From NCBI RefSeq assembly GCF_000717245.1, contig NZ_JNYQ01000013.1:109434-173433 (forward strand): a stretch of 64,000 bases of DNA, written 5' to 3'. The position numbers and the translations under genes are program-made. The notes below the pieces were generated by a model that worked only from the letters and a program-made list of their open reading frames with translations, was not told where the DNA came from and made no database searches. Shown here one piece after another: positions 25,189 through 33,987 of the stretch; position 1 is the stretch's first letter; the number at the start of each line of letters is the position of its first letter. The DNA is from Kitasatospora papulosa (GTDB taxonomy: Bacteria; Actinomycetota; Actinomycetes; Streptomycetales; Streptomycetaceae).

Positions 25189-28100
25189 TCAGTCGAGGCG
25201 CGAGGGCTCCCGGCGGAGCCGCTGGCTGATCACCTTGGAGACTCCGTCCCCCTGCATCGAGACGCCGTACAGGGCGTCGGCGACCTCCATCGTGCGTTTC
25301 TGGTGCGTGATCACGATGAGCTGGGAGCTCTCCTGGAGCTCCTCCATGATCCGGATCAGCCGCTGCAGATTGGTGTCGTCGAGCGCCGCCTCGACCTCGT
25401 CCATGACGTAGAAGGGACTCGGCCGGGCCTTGAAGATGGACACCAGCAGGGCAACGGCCGTCAGGGATCGCTCACCGCCGGACAGCAGCGAGAGACGCTT
25501 GACCTTCTTGCCCGGCGGCCGCGCCTCGACGTCGAGACCGGTCGTCAGCATGTTGTCCGGATCGGTGAGGACGAGACGGCCCTCGCCCCCCGGGAAGAGC
25601 CGGGAGAAGACGCCCTCGAACTCGCGGGCGGTGTCCCGGAACGCCTCCGTGAACACCTGCTCGACCCGCTCGTCGACCTCCTTGATCACCTGCATCAGAT
25701 CCGCGCGGGTCTTCTTCAGGTCTTCGAGCTGCTCGGAGAGGAACTTGTGCCGCTCCTCCAGTGCCGAGAACTCCTCCAGGGCGAGCGGATTCACCTTCCC
25801 GAGTTGCTGGTACGCCCGTTCGGCCGTCTTCAGACGCTTCTCCTGCTCGGCCCTGACGAACGGCTTCGGCTGGTTGCGCGGATGCCCGGGATCCGCGGGA
25901 AGCTCCTCCCCCTCCGCCGCGGGGGACGGCGGTACCAGCTGCTCGGGGCCGTACTCCGCGGCCAGCCCGGCCGGCTCGACGCCGAACTCCTCCAGCGCCT
26001 TGGCCTCCACCTGCTCCATGCGCAGCCGTTTCTCGGCCCCGAGCACCTCGCCCCGGTGCACGGAGTCGGTGAGCCGGTCGAGCTCACCCTTGAGGTCCCG
26101 GCCCCGGCCGCGTTCGGCCGCCAGGTCCCGTTCACGCTCGGCCTTCGCCGCCTCGGCCCTGGTCCGTTCCTCGTCCGCCCGTACGACCGACACCTCGACG
26201 TGCGCGAGCAGCTGCCGGGCTCCCGACGCCACCGCGGTGGCCACGGCGGCCTCGTGGCGCAACCGGGCGCGACGCTGTTCGGCACGGGCGCGTGCCTCGC
26301 GCTCGGCACGGGCCCCTCGGTCGAGTGCGTCGGCACGACCGGCGAGCGCCTTGACCCGTTCCTCGTGCGTACGGGCCTGGAGCCTGGCCTCCATCTCGGT
26401 CTGGCGTGCGTTGGCGCCGTCGGCGGCGAGCCGGTCCCGGACGGAGGTGTCGGGTTCCTCCTCGACCGGGGTCTCCTCCGCGACCAGCAGCCTCTCCGCC
26501 AGCTCCTCGGCCTCCTCGGTGGCCCGCTCCAGCGCCTCCTGCGCGCGCGCCGCGGACGCCGTCGTCCGCTCCGCCTCACCGGCGGCGCCCCGTGCCTGCC
26601 CGGCCAGGCGCCCGAGCTGCTGCGCCACCCCGGACCTCTCCCGCTCGGCCGACCGGCGCCGCTCCCTGAGTTCCTCCACCCGGGCCGCGCACCCGGCGCG
26701 CAGGGCAGCCGCGGCACGCTGGTCCGAGGCCAGCCGGTCGCAGCGCACGGCGAGCGCCGCCAGCTCCGTGGCGGCCTCGTCGACCGAGGCCTGGACCTCC
26801 AGCAGGCTGGGCGCCCCGGCCGACCCGCCGTGTGCGAAGTGGGCGCCCAGGACGTCGCCCTCGGCGGTGACGGCGGTCAGCCCGGGGTGCGCGGCGACCA
26901 GTTCCTCGGCGTCCTCCAGCGTTCCCACGACGACCATGTCACGCACCAGCCGCCGTACGGCCGCCATCAGTTCGGCGGGCCCCTGCAGCAGGCCGGCGAC
27001 GGCGGGCGCGGCGCACTCCCCGGTGGCGACCGAGGTCCCGGACGGATCGGCCCGGCCGGCCCGGTCCGGGTCACCTGAGGCAGGGAACGGGTTCGCGACG
27101 GCCTGGTCCGCACCGGACACGGCGCCGACGGCGCGGCCCTGCCCGGCCCCGGAAGCCTGCCCCGGCAGCTGGCCGGCCGGGGTGCCCGGCAGCGGTTCCG
27201 TCCCCTGCGCCGGCACCTGGCCGGCTCTCGCTCCGCCCAGGACCAGTACCGCGCGCCCCGCGTCCTGCTTGCGCAGCAGGCGGATCGCGTCGGCGGCCGT
27301 GGTGGGATCCGTCACGGCGACGGCGTCGGCGGCGGCGCCGAGAGCCGCCGCCACCGCCACCTCGTGCCCCGGGGCCACCGTGAGCAGTTCGGCGAGAGGG
27401 CCCAGCAGACCGGAGAGCCGGTCCCCCGCGCCGAGCAGCACTCCGGTGCCGTCCTTGCGCCGCAGTCCCAGCGCGAGTGCCTCGTGCCGGGCGGACACGG
27501 CCGCGCGGCTGCGCTCCGCGGCGGTGACGGCGTCACGTGCCGTGGTCAGGGCCTCCTCCGCCGCGGAGAGCTCCCTCTCGGCGGCGTCGTGCCGCTCCGC
27601 CAGCTCCGTGTCGCCCGCGTCCAGGCCCTCGACCTCGGCCTTGAGCTGCTCGTACTCCTCCTGGGCCGCGACCGCGCGCTCCCGCGCCTCGTCCCGGGAC
27701 GAGGCCAGCCGGTCGATCTCGGCCTGCGCCGAAGCCGCCCGGCCGCGGGCGGCGTTGACCTGGCCGCTGAGCCGGGCGAGCCCTTCGCGCCGGTCGGCGA
27801 TGGCCCGGGCGGCGTCCCGGAGCCTGCGCTCCTCGGAGGCCAGCTCCCGCTCCAGGTCCGCCCGGTGCGCGGTGGTGTCCTCCAGGGCGTGCTCCGCCGC
27901 TTCGAGCGCCGCCTCCAGCTCCGCCTCCTGCTCGCGGATCCGGGATGCCTCGCGTTCCATGTCCTCCGGGTCGCGCCCGCGCCGTTCCTCCTCAGGAGCC
28001 GCGGTGGCGCTCTTCACCCGGGCATCGGCGAGCGAGATCGTCCCCCGCACCCGCTCGGCCAGCTGCGAGAGGTCGTACCAGGTCTGCTGGGCCCGCTGCA

Positions 28101-28947
28101 GTCGCGGCGCCAGCCTGCGCACCTCGTCCTCCAGGCCTGCCTCGCGGGCGAGCGCCGCCTTGAGTTCGGACTCCGTCGCCTCCCGGCGCTGCTTGAGGGC
28201 CGCCTCGTCGGCGATCTCCTCACGCAGCGCCTCCCGCAGCCGCACCAGGTCGTCGGCGAGGAGCCGCAGCCGGGCGTCCCGCAGGTCCGCCTGGATGACG
28301 GCGGCCCGGCGGGCCACGGCCGCCTGCCGGCCCAGCGGCTTGAGCTGGCGGCGCAGTTCGTCGGTGAGGTCCTGGACCCGGGCGAGGTTCGCGCCCATCG
28401 CCTCCAGTTTCCGCAGCGCCTTCTCCTTGCGCTTGCGGTGCTTGAGCACGCCCGCCGCCTCTTCGATGAACGCGCGGCGCCCGGTCGGATCGGCGTGCAG
28501 GACGGAGTCCAGCCGGCCCTGGCCGACGATGACGTGCATCTCGCGGCCGATGCCGGAGTCCGAGAGGAGTTCCTGGATGTCGAGCAGTCGGCAGGTGTCG
28601 CCATTGATCTGGTATTCGCTGCCGCCGTTGCGGAACATGATCCGGGTGATCGTCACTTCGGCGTACTCGATGGGCAGCGCGCCGTCGGAATTGTCGATCG
28701 TCAACGACACTTCCGCGCGTCCCAGGGGCGGCCTTCCCGTGGTGCCGGCGAAGATCACGTCTTCCATCTTGCCGCCGCGCAGGGATTTCGCCCCCTGCTC
28801 ACCCATGACCCAGGAGAGCGCGTCCACCACATTGGATTTGCCCGAACCATTGGGGCCGACGACGCAGGTGATCCCCGGTTCGAACCGAAGTGTCGTGGCG
28901 GAGGCGAACGATTTGAAACCGCGGAGGGTCAGGGCCTTGAGGTGCAC
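25189..28947 (-). CDS. smc: chromosome segregation ATPase Smc
   Basis: The core of the bacterial condensin. Walker A GPNGSGKSN is at residues 31-39, followed by long coiled coils. The hinge lies around residues 500-720, then the C-terminal ABC signature LSGGERSLTA and Walker B SPFYVMDEVEAALDD. At 1252 residues it is longer than the usual ~1190. The excess lies mainly in the hinge, where about 78 residues rich in Gly/Ala/Pro/Gln (residues 571-648, bases 27004-27237) are inserted before LLQGPAELMAAV. A second Pro/Glu-rich patch (PPSPAAEGEELPADP) interrupts the C-terminal coil. GTG start. ScpA/B are not in this window. Confidence 0.95.
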   Translation of the reverse strand: MHLKALTLRGFKSFASATTLRFEPGITCVVGPNGSGKSNVVDALSWVMGEQGAKSLRGGKMEDVIFAGTTGRPPLGRAEVSLTIDNSDGALPIEYAEVTITRIMFRNGGSEYQINGDTCRLLDIQELLSDSGIGREMHVIVGQGRLDSVLHADPTGRRAFIEEAAGVLKHRKRKEKALRKLEAMGANLARVQDLTDELRRQLKPLGRQAAVARRAAVIQADLRDARLRLLADDLVRLREALREEIADEAALKQRREATESELKAALAREAGLEDEVRRLAPRLQRAQQTWYDLSQLAERVRGTISLADARVKSATAAPEEERRGRDPEDMEREASRIREQEAELEAALEAAEHALEDTTAHRADLERELASEERRLRDAARAIADRREGLARLSGQVNAARGRAASAQAEIDRLASSRDEARERAVAAQEEYEQLKAEVEGLDAGDTELAERHDAAERELSAAEEALTTARDAVTAAERSRAAVSARHEALALGLRRKDGTGVLLGAGDRLSGLLGPLAELLTVAPGHEVAVAAALGAAADAVAVTDPTTAADAIRLLRKQDAGRAVLVLGGARAGQVPAQGTEPLPGTPAGQLPGQASGAGQGRAVGAVSGADQAVANPFPASGDPDRAGRADPSGTSVATGECAAPAVAGLLQGPAELMAAVRRLVRDMVVVGTLEDAEELVAAHPGLTAVTAEGDVLGAHFAHGGSAGAPSLLEVQASVDEAATELAALAVRCDRLASDQRAAAALRAGCAARVEELRERRRSAERERSGVAQQLGRLAGQARGAAGEAERTTASAARAQEALERATEEAEELAERLLVAEETPVEEEPDTSVRDRLAADGANARQTEMEARLQARTHEERVKALAGRADALDRGARAEREARARAEQRRARLRHEAAVATAVASGARQLLAHVEVSVVRADEERTRAEAAKAERERDLAAERGRGRDLKGELDRLTDSVHRGEVLGAEKRLRMEQVEAKALEEFGVEPAGLAAEYGPEQLVPPSPAAEGEELPADPGHPRNQPKPFVRAEQEKRLKTAERAYQQLGKVNPLALEEFSALEERHKFLSEQLEDLKKTRADLMQVIKEVDERVEQVFTEAFRDTAREFEGVFSRLFPGGEGRLVLTDPDNMLTTGLDVEARPPGKKVKRLSLLSGGERSLTAVALLVSIFKARPSPFYVMDEVEAALDDTNLQRLIRIMEELQESSQLIVITHQKRTMEVADALYGVSMQGDGVSKVISQRLRREPSRLD

Positions 28948-29258
28948 GCCGCCGGACTCTACCTTTCACTCCCGGTTTCGCTGATGAAGGTGCAGGGCAC
29001 ATCAGACGGTAGGCGAAGAGCGGTAGGGCGGGGACGGAGCCGGGGGGAAAGGGAAAAGGGACGCCGAAGCGTCCCTGGTGAATGCCGCACGGTGTGCTGT
29101 GCGGTCATCCGAGCACAGCCTTGCGTGACGGATCGCGCGAACCGGCCGGATCCCGAGCGATCCTCGGTGGTCCAGGACGACGATCCGTGACGAAGACTTC
29201 TGTGGTTGATCCCGAGCGGGTGACGTGTGGCCCGACCGGCCCCGGCAGGGCCTGGGGG
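28948..29258. other. 311-base spacer upstream of smc
   Basis: No coding sequence is supported. It contains the intrinsic terminator of the upstream small gene (29057-29076 plus T-rich tail) and presumably the smc promoter on the leftward side. A purine-rich run (GGGGGGAAAGGGAAAAGGG on the plus strand, 29041-29060) reads as the pyrimidine tail of the terminator on the minus strand. Confidence 0.5.
29041..29076 (-). terminator. intrinsic terminator with UUCG tetraloop
   Basis: On the minus strand AGGGACGC-TTCG-GCGTCCCT is followed by TTTTCCCTTTCCCC. The C(UUCG)G loop is extra stable and the T-rich tail makes this one of the few textbook intrinsic terminators in the window. It ends the transcript of the 69-residue coiled-coil gene before smc. 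Confidence 0.85.
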
Positions 29259-29468
29259 TCAGGTCAGCGCGGGCTCCGCCTGGGGTACGTCGATGTCGAT
29301 GCTGTCGAGCAGCGACTCGTGCTGGGCGGCGGCGTTGAGCGCGTCGTTCTCGTCCTGGATCCGTACGAGCTCGGATTCCAGGTCCTGGACGCGCTTCTGA
29401 AGCCGTCGCATCTCGGCGAGGAGTCGCGGGTCGGAACCGCCGACGTAACCGAGAAGCGCCTTTGCCAT
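29259..29468 (-). CDS. small conserved coiled-coil protein
   Basis: A 69-residue acidic protein conserved in Streptomyces; function unknown. After a short N-terminal MAKALLGYVGGSDPRLLAEM, residues ~18-45 (EMRRLQKRVQDLESELVRIQDE) have the heptad pattern of a coiled coil, and the C-terminus is acidic (SIDIDVPQAEPALT). The ATG at 29468 has GGAGGA about 10 bases upstream, which decides the start over longer frames. It has its own terminator and lies between acyP and smc. Confidence 0.85.
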   Translation of the reverse strand: MAKALLGYVGGSDPRLLAEMRRLQKRVQDLESELVRIQDENDALNAAAQHESLLDSIDIDVPQAEPALT

Positions 29469-29906
29469 GATGCTTGGTCCTCCACACTGAGTGACCGACC
29501 GATGCGGTGTGGGTCGTATGGGAATCGCACCCGCGGTGTTCGGCAGTGCTCTGTGTCCACTGCTGTTCCGCTGTCTCCAGCTCTGCCGAACAGCTAAGGT
29601 GCGCGGGGATTTCAGCGTCTCACCAAAAAGTTTGACGGTCAACACGATCACACGCCGACGGGCCGGGTGTCCCGGGGGCGCGCGGCCTGACGATCATGCG
29701 GCGCGGCTCTCCTGCGGGGTTCCCGTGGGGCACGAGATCTTCGTCAATGCCGCAGCCTGGCATGACGCGCGCGTCTTGGCAACCATGTACATGCGCCGGC
29801 TCCTTCCGCAGGTCATTTCGGGTGCGGCCCCCTCGGCACACCTCCGGGTGACCGTGCGCCACCCTTTGACCACCCGGCGGACCCGGCCCTCATTTCCGGG
29901 CCGGAA
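29469..29906. other. 438-base spacer between coiled-coil gene and acyP
   Basis: No gene is supported; open frames here have poor third-position bias. The left part must hold the promoter of the coiled-coil gene, and the right end holds a 7-bp hairpin (29883-29904, CCGGCCC/GGGCCGG, 8-base loop) directly after acyP that may terminate it. I see nothing else. Confidence 0.5.
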
Positions 29907-30188
29907 TCAGCGGACCGCGAATCCCTCGTAACCACCGCGCGGCGTGTCCCAGATCTCAGTGACGCCGTCCACGCGCCCGGGTGTGTCGTCGGAGCCGAGC
30001 CACTCCAGCAGACGGTGGCAATTCTCACGCGGCCCTTCGGCCACCACCTGCACCCGGCCGTCGTCGAGATTGAGCGCGAAGCCGGTGAGCTTTCCGATCT
30101 CCAAAGCATTTTCCCTGGTGAACCAGCGGAACCCTACTTGCTGTACTCGGCCGCGTACCCAGACGACAAGGCGTGCATCTTCGTTCAT
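29907..30188 (-). CDS. acyP: acylphosphatase
   Basis: A 93-residue acylphosphatase that hydrolyses carboxyl-phosphate bonds such as acetyl phosphate. The active-site loop is RGRVQQVGFRWFT, with the phosphate-binding arginine (Arg20-21 region), and the catalytic asparagine is in GFALNLDDGRVQVVAEG (Asn38-40 region). Full length for the family. It stands alone on the minus strand with a small hairpin after it. Located near smc, as in other Streptomyces. Confidence 0.94.
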   Translation of the reverse strand: MNEDARLVVWVRGRVQQVGFRWFTRENALEIGKLTGFALNLDDGRVQVVAEGPRENCHRLLEWLGSDDTPGRVDGVTEIWDTPRGGYEGFAVR

Positions 30189-30266
30189 GCCCGAACGCTA
30201 ACCGGCCAATTGCTCAAGCAGCACGCCGCCCCAATCAGCCATGGCGTAAGGTCCCCTCGCAATAGC

Positions 30267-30284
30267 CTCACCCGTTCGGGTGAG
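30267..30284. promoter_or_regulatory. dyad CTCACCCG-TT-CGGGTGAG upstream of CAP-domain gene
   Basis: A perfect 8-bp inverted repeat with a 2-base centre, 60 bases before the CAP-domain start and 80 bases before the divergent acyP start. No T-run follows, which favours an operator over a terminator. The cognate regulator is unknown. Confidence 0.45.
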
Positions 30285-30343
30285 TCGGATCTTGAATACG
30301 GTGACGTCGGAACGACGCCCGGAGCACGAGGAAGGCACAGCGC

Positions 30344-31285
30344 ATGGGACGGCATCGACGCGCAGGCGCGGCCCCCGCCGCTGAGCAGCACGCGGCGGGC
30401 ACGGAGGACGGCCACCGCGGTGCACGCCGGAAGAAGCGTGCGGGCCTACCCGTACGCGCCGGGCTCCTCGGCGTCTCCGCGGCCGTGGCCGTCGGTGCCG
30501 TCGCCGTCGCGTCCGGCCTGCTGCCGGGAGGCGACACCTACAGCATCAGCGGCGGCGGGGCCGCCGACCAGGTCCACGCGGGCGGCGCTCCCGACCTTCT
30601 GACCCAGGGCGAGTCCTCCGACGAGCCGACCGGGCGCACCTCCGCCTCCGCGTCGGCCGAGGCCGACAGGGGGTCCGGCCGTTCGGCCTCACCCTCGAAC
30701 TCCCCCTCCGCGACTCCCAGCGCGAAGCCGAGCGCCGAGCCGTCCGCCTCCGCGTCGAAGTCCGCGTCGAAGGCGCCGGAACGGACGAAGGCCCCGGCCG
30801 CCACACCGAAGAAGTCCTCGTCGGCCCCGGCGACCACGGCCCCGGCCGCTCCGAAGCCCTCCTCGGCCGCCCCGACCGGCAAGGCCACCCCTTCGTCGAG
30901 TCCGTCCGCCACCTCCGCCCAGGCGGCCGTGCTGGCCCTGGTCAACCAGGAGCGCGCGAAGGTCGGCTGCAGCCCGGTCACCACCAGTGCCCCGCTCACG
31001 GCACTCGCCCAGGACTTCAGCGAGGACATGGCGGCCCGGGACTTCTTCGGCCACACCGATCCCGACGGTGCGACCCCCTGGGACCGTGCCTCGGCAGCCG
31101 GGGTGCAAGGGCTGGGCGGCGAGAACATCGCCCGTGGCCAGGCCGACGCACAGGCCGTGATGGACGCCTGGATGAACAGTGAGGGCCACCGGGCGAACAT
31201 CCTCAACTGCGACTACAAGACGCTCGGCGTGGGCGTCCACCTCGGCTCCGGCGGCCCCTGGTGGACGCAGGACTTCGGCTTCTGA
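30344..31285 (+). CDS. exported CAP/SCP-domain protein
   Basis: A 313-residue exported protein. A basic N-terminus (GRHRRAG...RRKKRAG) is followed by a hydrophobic segment at about residues 36-60 (signal anchor or signal peptide). A low-complexity linker of Ser/Ala/Pro/Thr/Lys runs from about residue 85 to 190. The C-terminal CAP domain (residues ~193-313) starts AVLALVNQERAKVGCSP and contains the conserved FFGHTDPDG, GENIARGQ and MNSEGHRANILN motifs. CAP proteins are often secreted and have varied roles; no activity is predictable here. It is followed by its own hairpin terminator. Confidence 0.9.
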   Translation: MGRHRRAGAAPAAEQHAAGTEDGHRGARRKKRAGLPVRAGLLGVSAAVAVGAVAVASGLLPGGDTYSISGGGAADQVHAGGAPDLLTQGESSDEPTGRTSASASAEADRGSGRSASPSNSPSATPSAKPSAEPSASASKSASKAPERTKAPAATPKKSSSAPATTAPAAPKPSSAAPTGKATPSSSPSATSAQAAVLALVNQERAKVGCSPVTTSAPLTALAQDFSEDMAARDFFGHTDPDGATPWDRASAAGVQGLGGENIARGQADAQAVMDAWMNSEGHRANILNCDYKTLGVGVHLGSGGPWWTQDFGF

Positions 31286-31318
31286 CCGGCCCACGGCCTC
31301 GACGGCCGGCGCGACGAG

Positions 31319-31350
31319 GACCCCTGCCCGTCCCAGGACCGGCAGGGGTC
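31319..31350 (+). terminator. terminator after CAP-domain gene
   Basis: GACCCCTGCC pairs with GGCAGGGGTC, and the inner GTCC with GGAC, around a 2-base loop; a single C/C mismatch separates the two stems. It begins 34 bases after the stop. Confidence 0.7.
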
Positions 31351-31421
31351 TCGCGCTGTCCGGCCCGGTAACCGGCGAACCGCGTCGGCGGCCTACAACC
31401 ATGCCCCCTTCGAAAGAGTCT

Positions 31422-31457
31422 TGATCGTCAGCAGTCACTTCGTGACTCAGATGATCA
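31422..31457. promoter_or_regulatory. nested dyad upstream of PA14/FnIII protein gene
   Basis: The core AGTCAC-TTC-GTGACT (31433-31447) is a perfect 6+3+6 dyad. Outer half-sites TGATC (31422-31426) and GATCA (31453-31457) are almost centred on it. It sits 16-51 bases before the ATG, overlapping where a promoter or leader would be, so it is probably a repressor site or an mRNA hairpin near the ribosome binding site. Confidence 0.45.
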
Positions 31458-31472
31458 GAAGCGAAGGAACGC

Positions 31473-33515
31473 ATGAACCGACCCAGAGGCACCACGGCGG
31501 CCACGGCCGCCGCCGTCGTACTCTCCACCGCGGGCACCCTGCTCGCGGCGGCTGCCCCCGCCTCGGCAGCCGTGACCTGTGCATCTCCCGTCTTCAAGCG
31601 GACGTTCTACGCGAACACGACGTTCACCGGGACGCCCAAGGGCACGGACTGCGACTCCGTGATCGACCAGAACTGGGGCACGGGCGCACCCGGTTACAAG
31701 GGGATGCCCGCCGACAACTTCGGGGTCCGCTGGTCCATGACCCGTGACTTCGGTTCCGGCGGCCCGTTCACGTTCACCGCCGCCACCCGCGACGGCATCC
31801 GCGTCTACGTCGACGGCGTGCGCAAGGTCGACGTGTGGAAGAACGTCTCCACCACCGTCTCCAGGACGGTCAATGTGACGATCCCCAAGGGGACGCACAG
31901 CCTCCGTGTCGACTTCGTGAACTGGACCGGCGCCGCGAACGTCAGGTTCGCCTACACGCCCCGCGCCTCCGCGAGCGTCGACAAGGTCAAGCCACTGGTC
32001 CCCACGGGCACCACCGTCGCCTACGACGCCGCCACCACGTCGACGAAGGTCGCCTGGGCCAGGAACAAGGAGATGGACCTCGCCGGGTACCGCGTCTACC
32101 GGCGGCTGAAGGGAGCCGCCTACCCCGCGCAGCCCCTGGCCACCACCACCTCCACCTCGTACACCGACACGGCCGTGCCGAAGGACGGCAACGTCTACTA
32201 CTACGAGGTGCGCGCGTACGACAAGGCGGGCAACGCCTCGTCCGGCACCGCCGACCTCGCCGTCACCACCGTGGACCGCGTCGCCCCCGCCGCCCCGAAG
32301 GGCGTCGAGGACAACTGGGCCATGGGCAGCCCCACCGAGATCACTCTCTACTGGGACGGCAACACCGAGCCCGACCTCGCCGAGTACCGGGTCTACCGCT
32401 CGACGTCCCGGCCGGTCGCCCTCACGGCCGCCAACCGCCTCGCCTCGTCGGGCGGCGGATACCGCGGACCGCTTCCGCAGACGGGTGACGTCTACTACTA
32501 CGTCGTGACGGCGGTCGACACCCACGGCAACGAGTCGGCGCCCTCCGGTACCGCGATGTACTACAGCGACGACCTGACCGGTCCCGTCGACACCGCGCTC
32601 AACGCGCGTGCCTCGGAGAGCGAGGCAGGGGTCACCGTGACCTGGGACGCGTCCGAGAGGACCAGTGCCGACTTCGCCGGGTACTCGGTCTTCCGGACCA
32701 GCCGTCCGGGGACCGCGAACGCGAGGCGTACGGAGGTCGCCGCCGGCGTGCGGGGGACCAACTTCACGGACGCCGCCCCGCCGCCCGGTGTCACCTACGC
32801 GTACCGGGTCGTGGCCCTGGACCACGAGGGCAACGGAGGGACCCCGTCCGAGGAGCTGACGCTCACCGTCGTCGGGAACACGACCGCGCCCGCGGCCGTG
32901 ACCGGCGTGACCGCCGTGCCCGAGGAGAACGGCGTCACCGTCTCCTGGGACCGGAGCGAGAGTCCCGGAGTCGCGCACTACCTCCTGATGCGCGGCGCCC
33001 TGGCCGACGGACGGTGGACCTACACCGCGGTGCCGCACCCGTCGGATTTCCAGCCGTGGCAGATCACCGGGACGACGTTCCACGACGCCGTACCCGCGGA
33101 CGGCCAGCAGGTCCGGTACGGCGTGGTCGCCGTGGACCAGTACGGGAACCAGCTGGCCCCCGGCCCCGGAGGCGCCACCACCGTCGACGTCACCGAGCTG
33201 GACCTTCGCCCGGCCGCCCCGGCCGCGACGGGGGCGCCCCTCGCCTACCTGGGTTCCGACCAGAACGCGTGGCTCTCCTGGGCGCTCGGCAGTTCCGAGA
33301 ACCTCGCCGACGTCACCGGTTTCGCCGTCCGGCGCTGGAACCCGCAGACCGGGGTCTTCGACCTGGTGCGCACGGAGCCCAGGGACGCCGTCACCTCGTG
33401 GCACTGGCGTGACCCTGCCGCGCCGCCGGCGAGCACGGTGTACTACCGCGTCTCGGTCCTCTACGCGGACGGCACCGAGTCGGGCGCGAGCGAGACGGCC
33501 GTCGTGACCCGCTGA
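31473..33515 (+). CDS. secreted PA14-like and fibronectin type III repeat protein
   Basis: A 680-residue secreted protein. A Sec signal peptide (residues ~1-32, ending APASA) is followed by a PA14-like domain at about 36-165 (KRTFYANTTFTGTP, GVRWSMTRDF, YVDGVRKVDVWKN), a fold often used to bind sugars. About five fibronectin type III repeats then fill the rest, recognisable by recurring DLAGYRVYRR, YYYEVRAYDKAGNAS, DLAEYRVYRS and YYYVVTAVDTHGNES units. No enzyme domain is attached. It could be a carbohydrate- or wall-associated adhesin-like protein; the substrate is unknown. Followed by a strong hairpin. Confidence 0.85.
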   Translation: MNRPRGTTAATAAAVVLSTAGTLLAAAAPASAAVTCASPVFKRTFYANTTFTGTPKGTDCDSVIDQNWGTGAPGYKGMPADNFGVRWSMTRDFGSGGPFTFTAATRDGIRVYVDGVRKVDVWKNVSTTVSRTVNVTIPKGTHSLRVDFVNWTGAANVRFAYTPRASASVDKVKPLVPTGTTVAYDAATTSTKVAWARNKEMDLAGYRVYRRLKGAAYPAQPLATTTSTSYTDTAVPKDGNVYYYEVRAYDKAGNASSGTADLAVTTVDRVAPAAPKGVEDNWAMGSPTEITLYWDGNTEPDLAEYRVYRSTSRPVALTAANRLASSGGGYRGPLPQTGDVYYYVVTAVDTHGNESAPSGTAMYYSDDLTGPVDTALNARASESEAGVTVTWDASERTSADFAGYSVFRTSRPGTANARRTEVAAGVRGTNFTDAAPPPGVTYAYRVVALDHEGNGGTPSEELTLTVVGNTTAPAAVTGVTAVPEENGVTVSWDRSESPGVAHYLLMRGALADGRWTYTAVPHPSDFQPWQITGTTFHDAVPADGQQVRYGVVAVDQYGNQLAPGPGGATTVDVTELDLRPAAPAATGAPLAYLGSDQNAWLSWALGSSENLADVTGFAVRRWNPQTGVFDLVRTEPRDAVTSWHWRDPAAPPASTVYYRVSVLYADGTESGASETAVVTR

Positions 33516-33520
33516 ACAGG

Positions 33521-33557
33521 CCGGTGCAGCGCTCACCGGAAGTGAGCGCTGCACCGG
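33521..33557 (+). terminator. terminator after PA14/FnIII gene
   Basis: A 16-bp perfect stem (CCGGTGCAGCGCTCAC and complement) with loop CGGAA, 5 bases after the stop. It also lies just before the HxlR gene start, so it might double as an operator or leader for that gene. Confidence 0.8.
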
Positions 33558-33572
33558 CGTAAGCTGGCGGTC

Positions 33573-33977
33573 ATGAGTGAGACGGCCACCGCCCCCCTGC
33601 AGGACCACAGCGACGCGGCCTTCGACGTCTTCTCCCGGCAGTGCCCCTCGCGGGGGACGCTGGAGCACGTCACGGGCCGCTGGGGCGGTCTGACCCTGGG
33701 CGCGCTGTACGAGAGCGGCGCCCGCTTCAACGAGCTGCGCCGCCGGGTCGACGGAGTCAGCGAGAAGATGCTCTCCCAGACGCTGCACGCGCTGGAGCGC
33801 GACGGCCTGGTGCACCGCGATGCGCAGCTGACCAATCCGCCGCGGGTCGACTACGGCCTCACACCGCTCGGCCGACAGGTCGCGGAGCGGCTGACGGCCC
33901 TCATCGAGCTGGTCGAGGGCCGGATGCCCGAGGTCGTCGAGGCCCGCGCCCGGTACGACGCCGCGCACGGGGCCTGA
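33573..33977 (+). CDS. HxlR-family transcriptional regulator
   Basis: A 134-residue winged helix-turn-helix regulator. The HxlR pattern is clear: CPSRGTLEHVTGRWGGLTLGAL (the usual ...GKW...L), RFNELRRRVDGVSEKMLSQTLHALERDGLVHRD and PPRVDYGLTPLGR. Many HxlR proteins sense electrophiles or aldehydes through an N-terminal cysteine; one cysteine is present here (Cys24). The target is unknown. Its neighbours are the PA14/FnIII gene upstream and convergent mutM, with only 10 bases between the two stops. Confidence 0.9.
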   Translation: MSETATAPLQDHSDAAFDVFSRQCPSRGTLEHVTGRWGGLTLGALYESGARFNELRRRVDGVSEKMLSQTLHALERDGLVHRDAQLTNPPRVDYGLTPLGRQVAERLTALIELVEGRMPEVVEARARYDAAHGA

Positions 33978-33987
33978 GCGGGAGACG

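Noticed and set aside
28979..29500. Long plus-strand frames across the smc upstream spacer
   Set aside because: They lie opposite smc, the terminator or the coiled-coil gene and have no ribosome binding site or codon bias of their own.
29500..29590. tRNA-like stretch (GGGAATCGCACCC)
   Set aside because: The T-arm pairing is incomplete and no acceptor or anticodon arm can be built.
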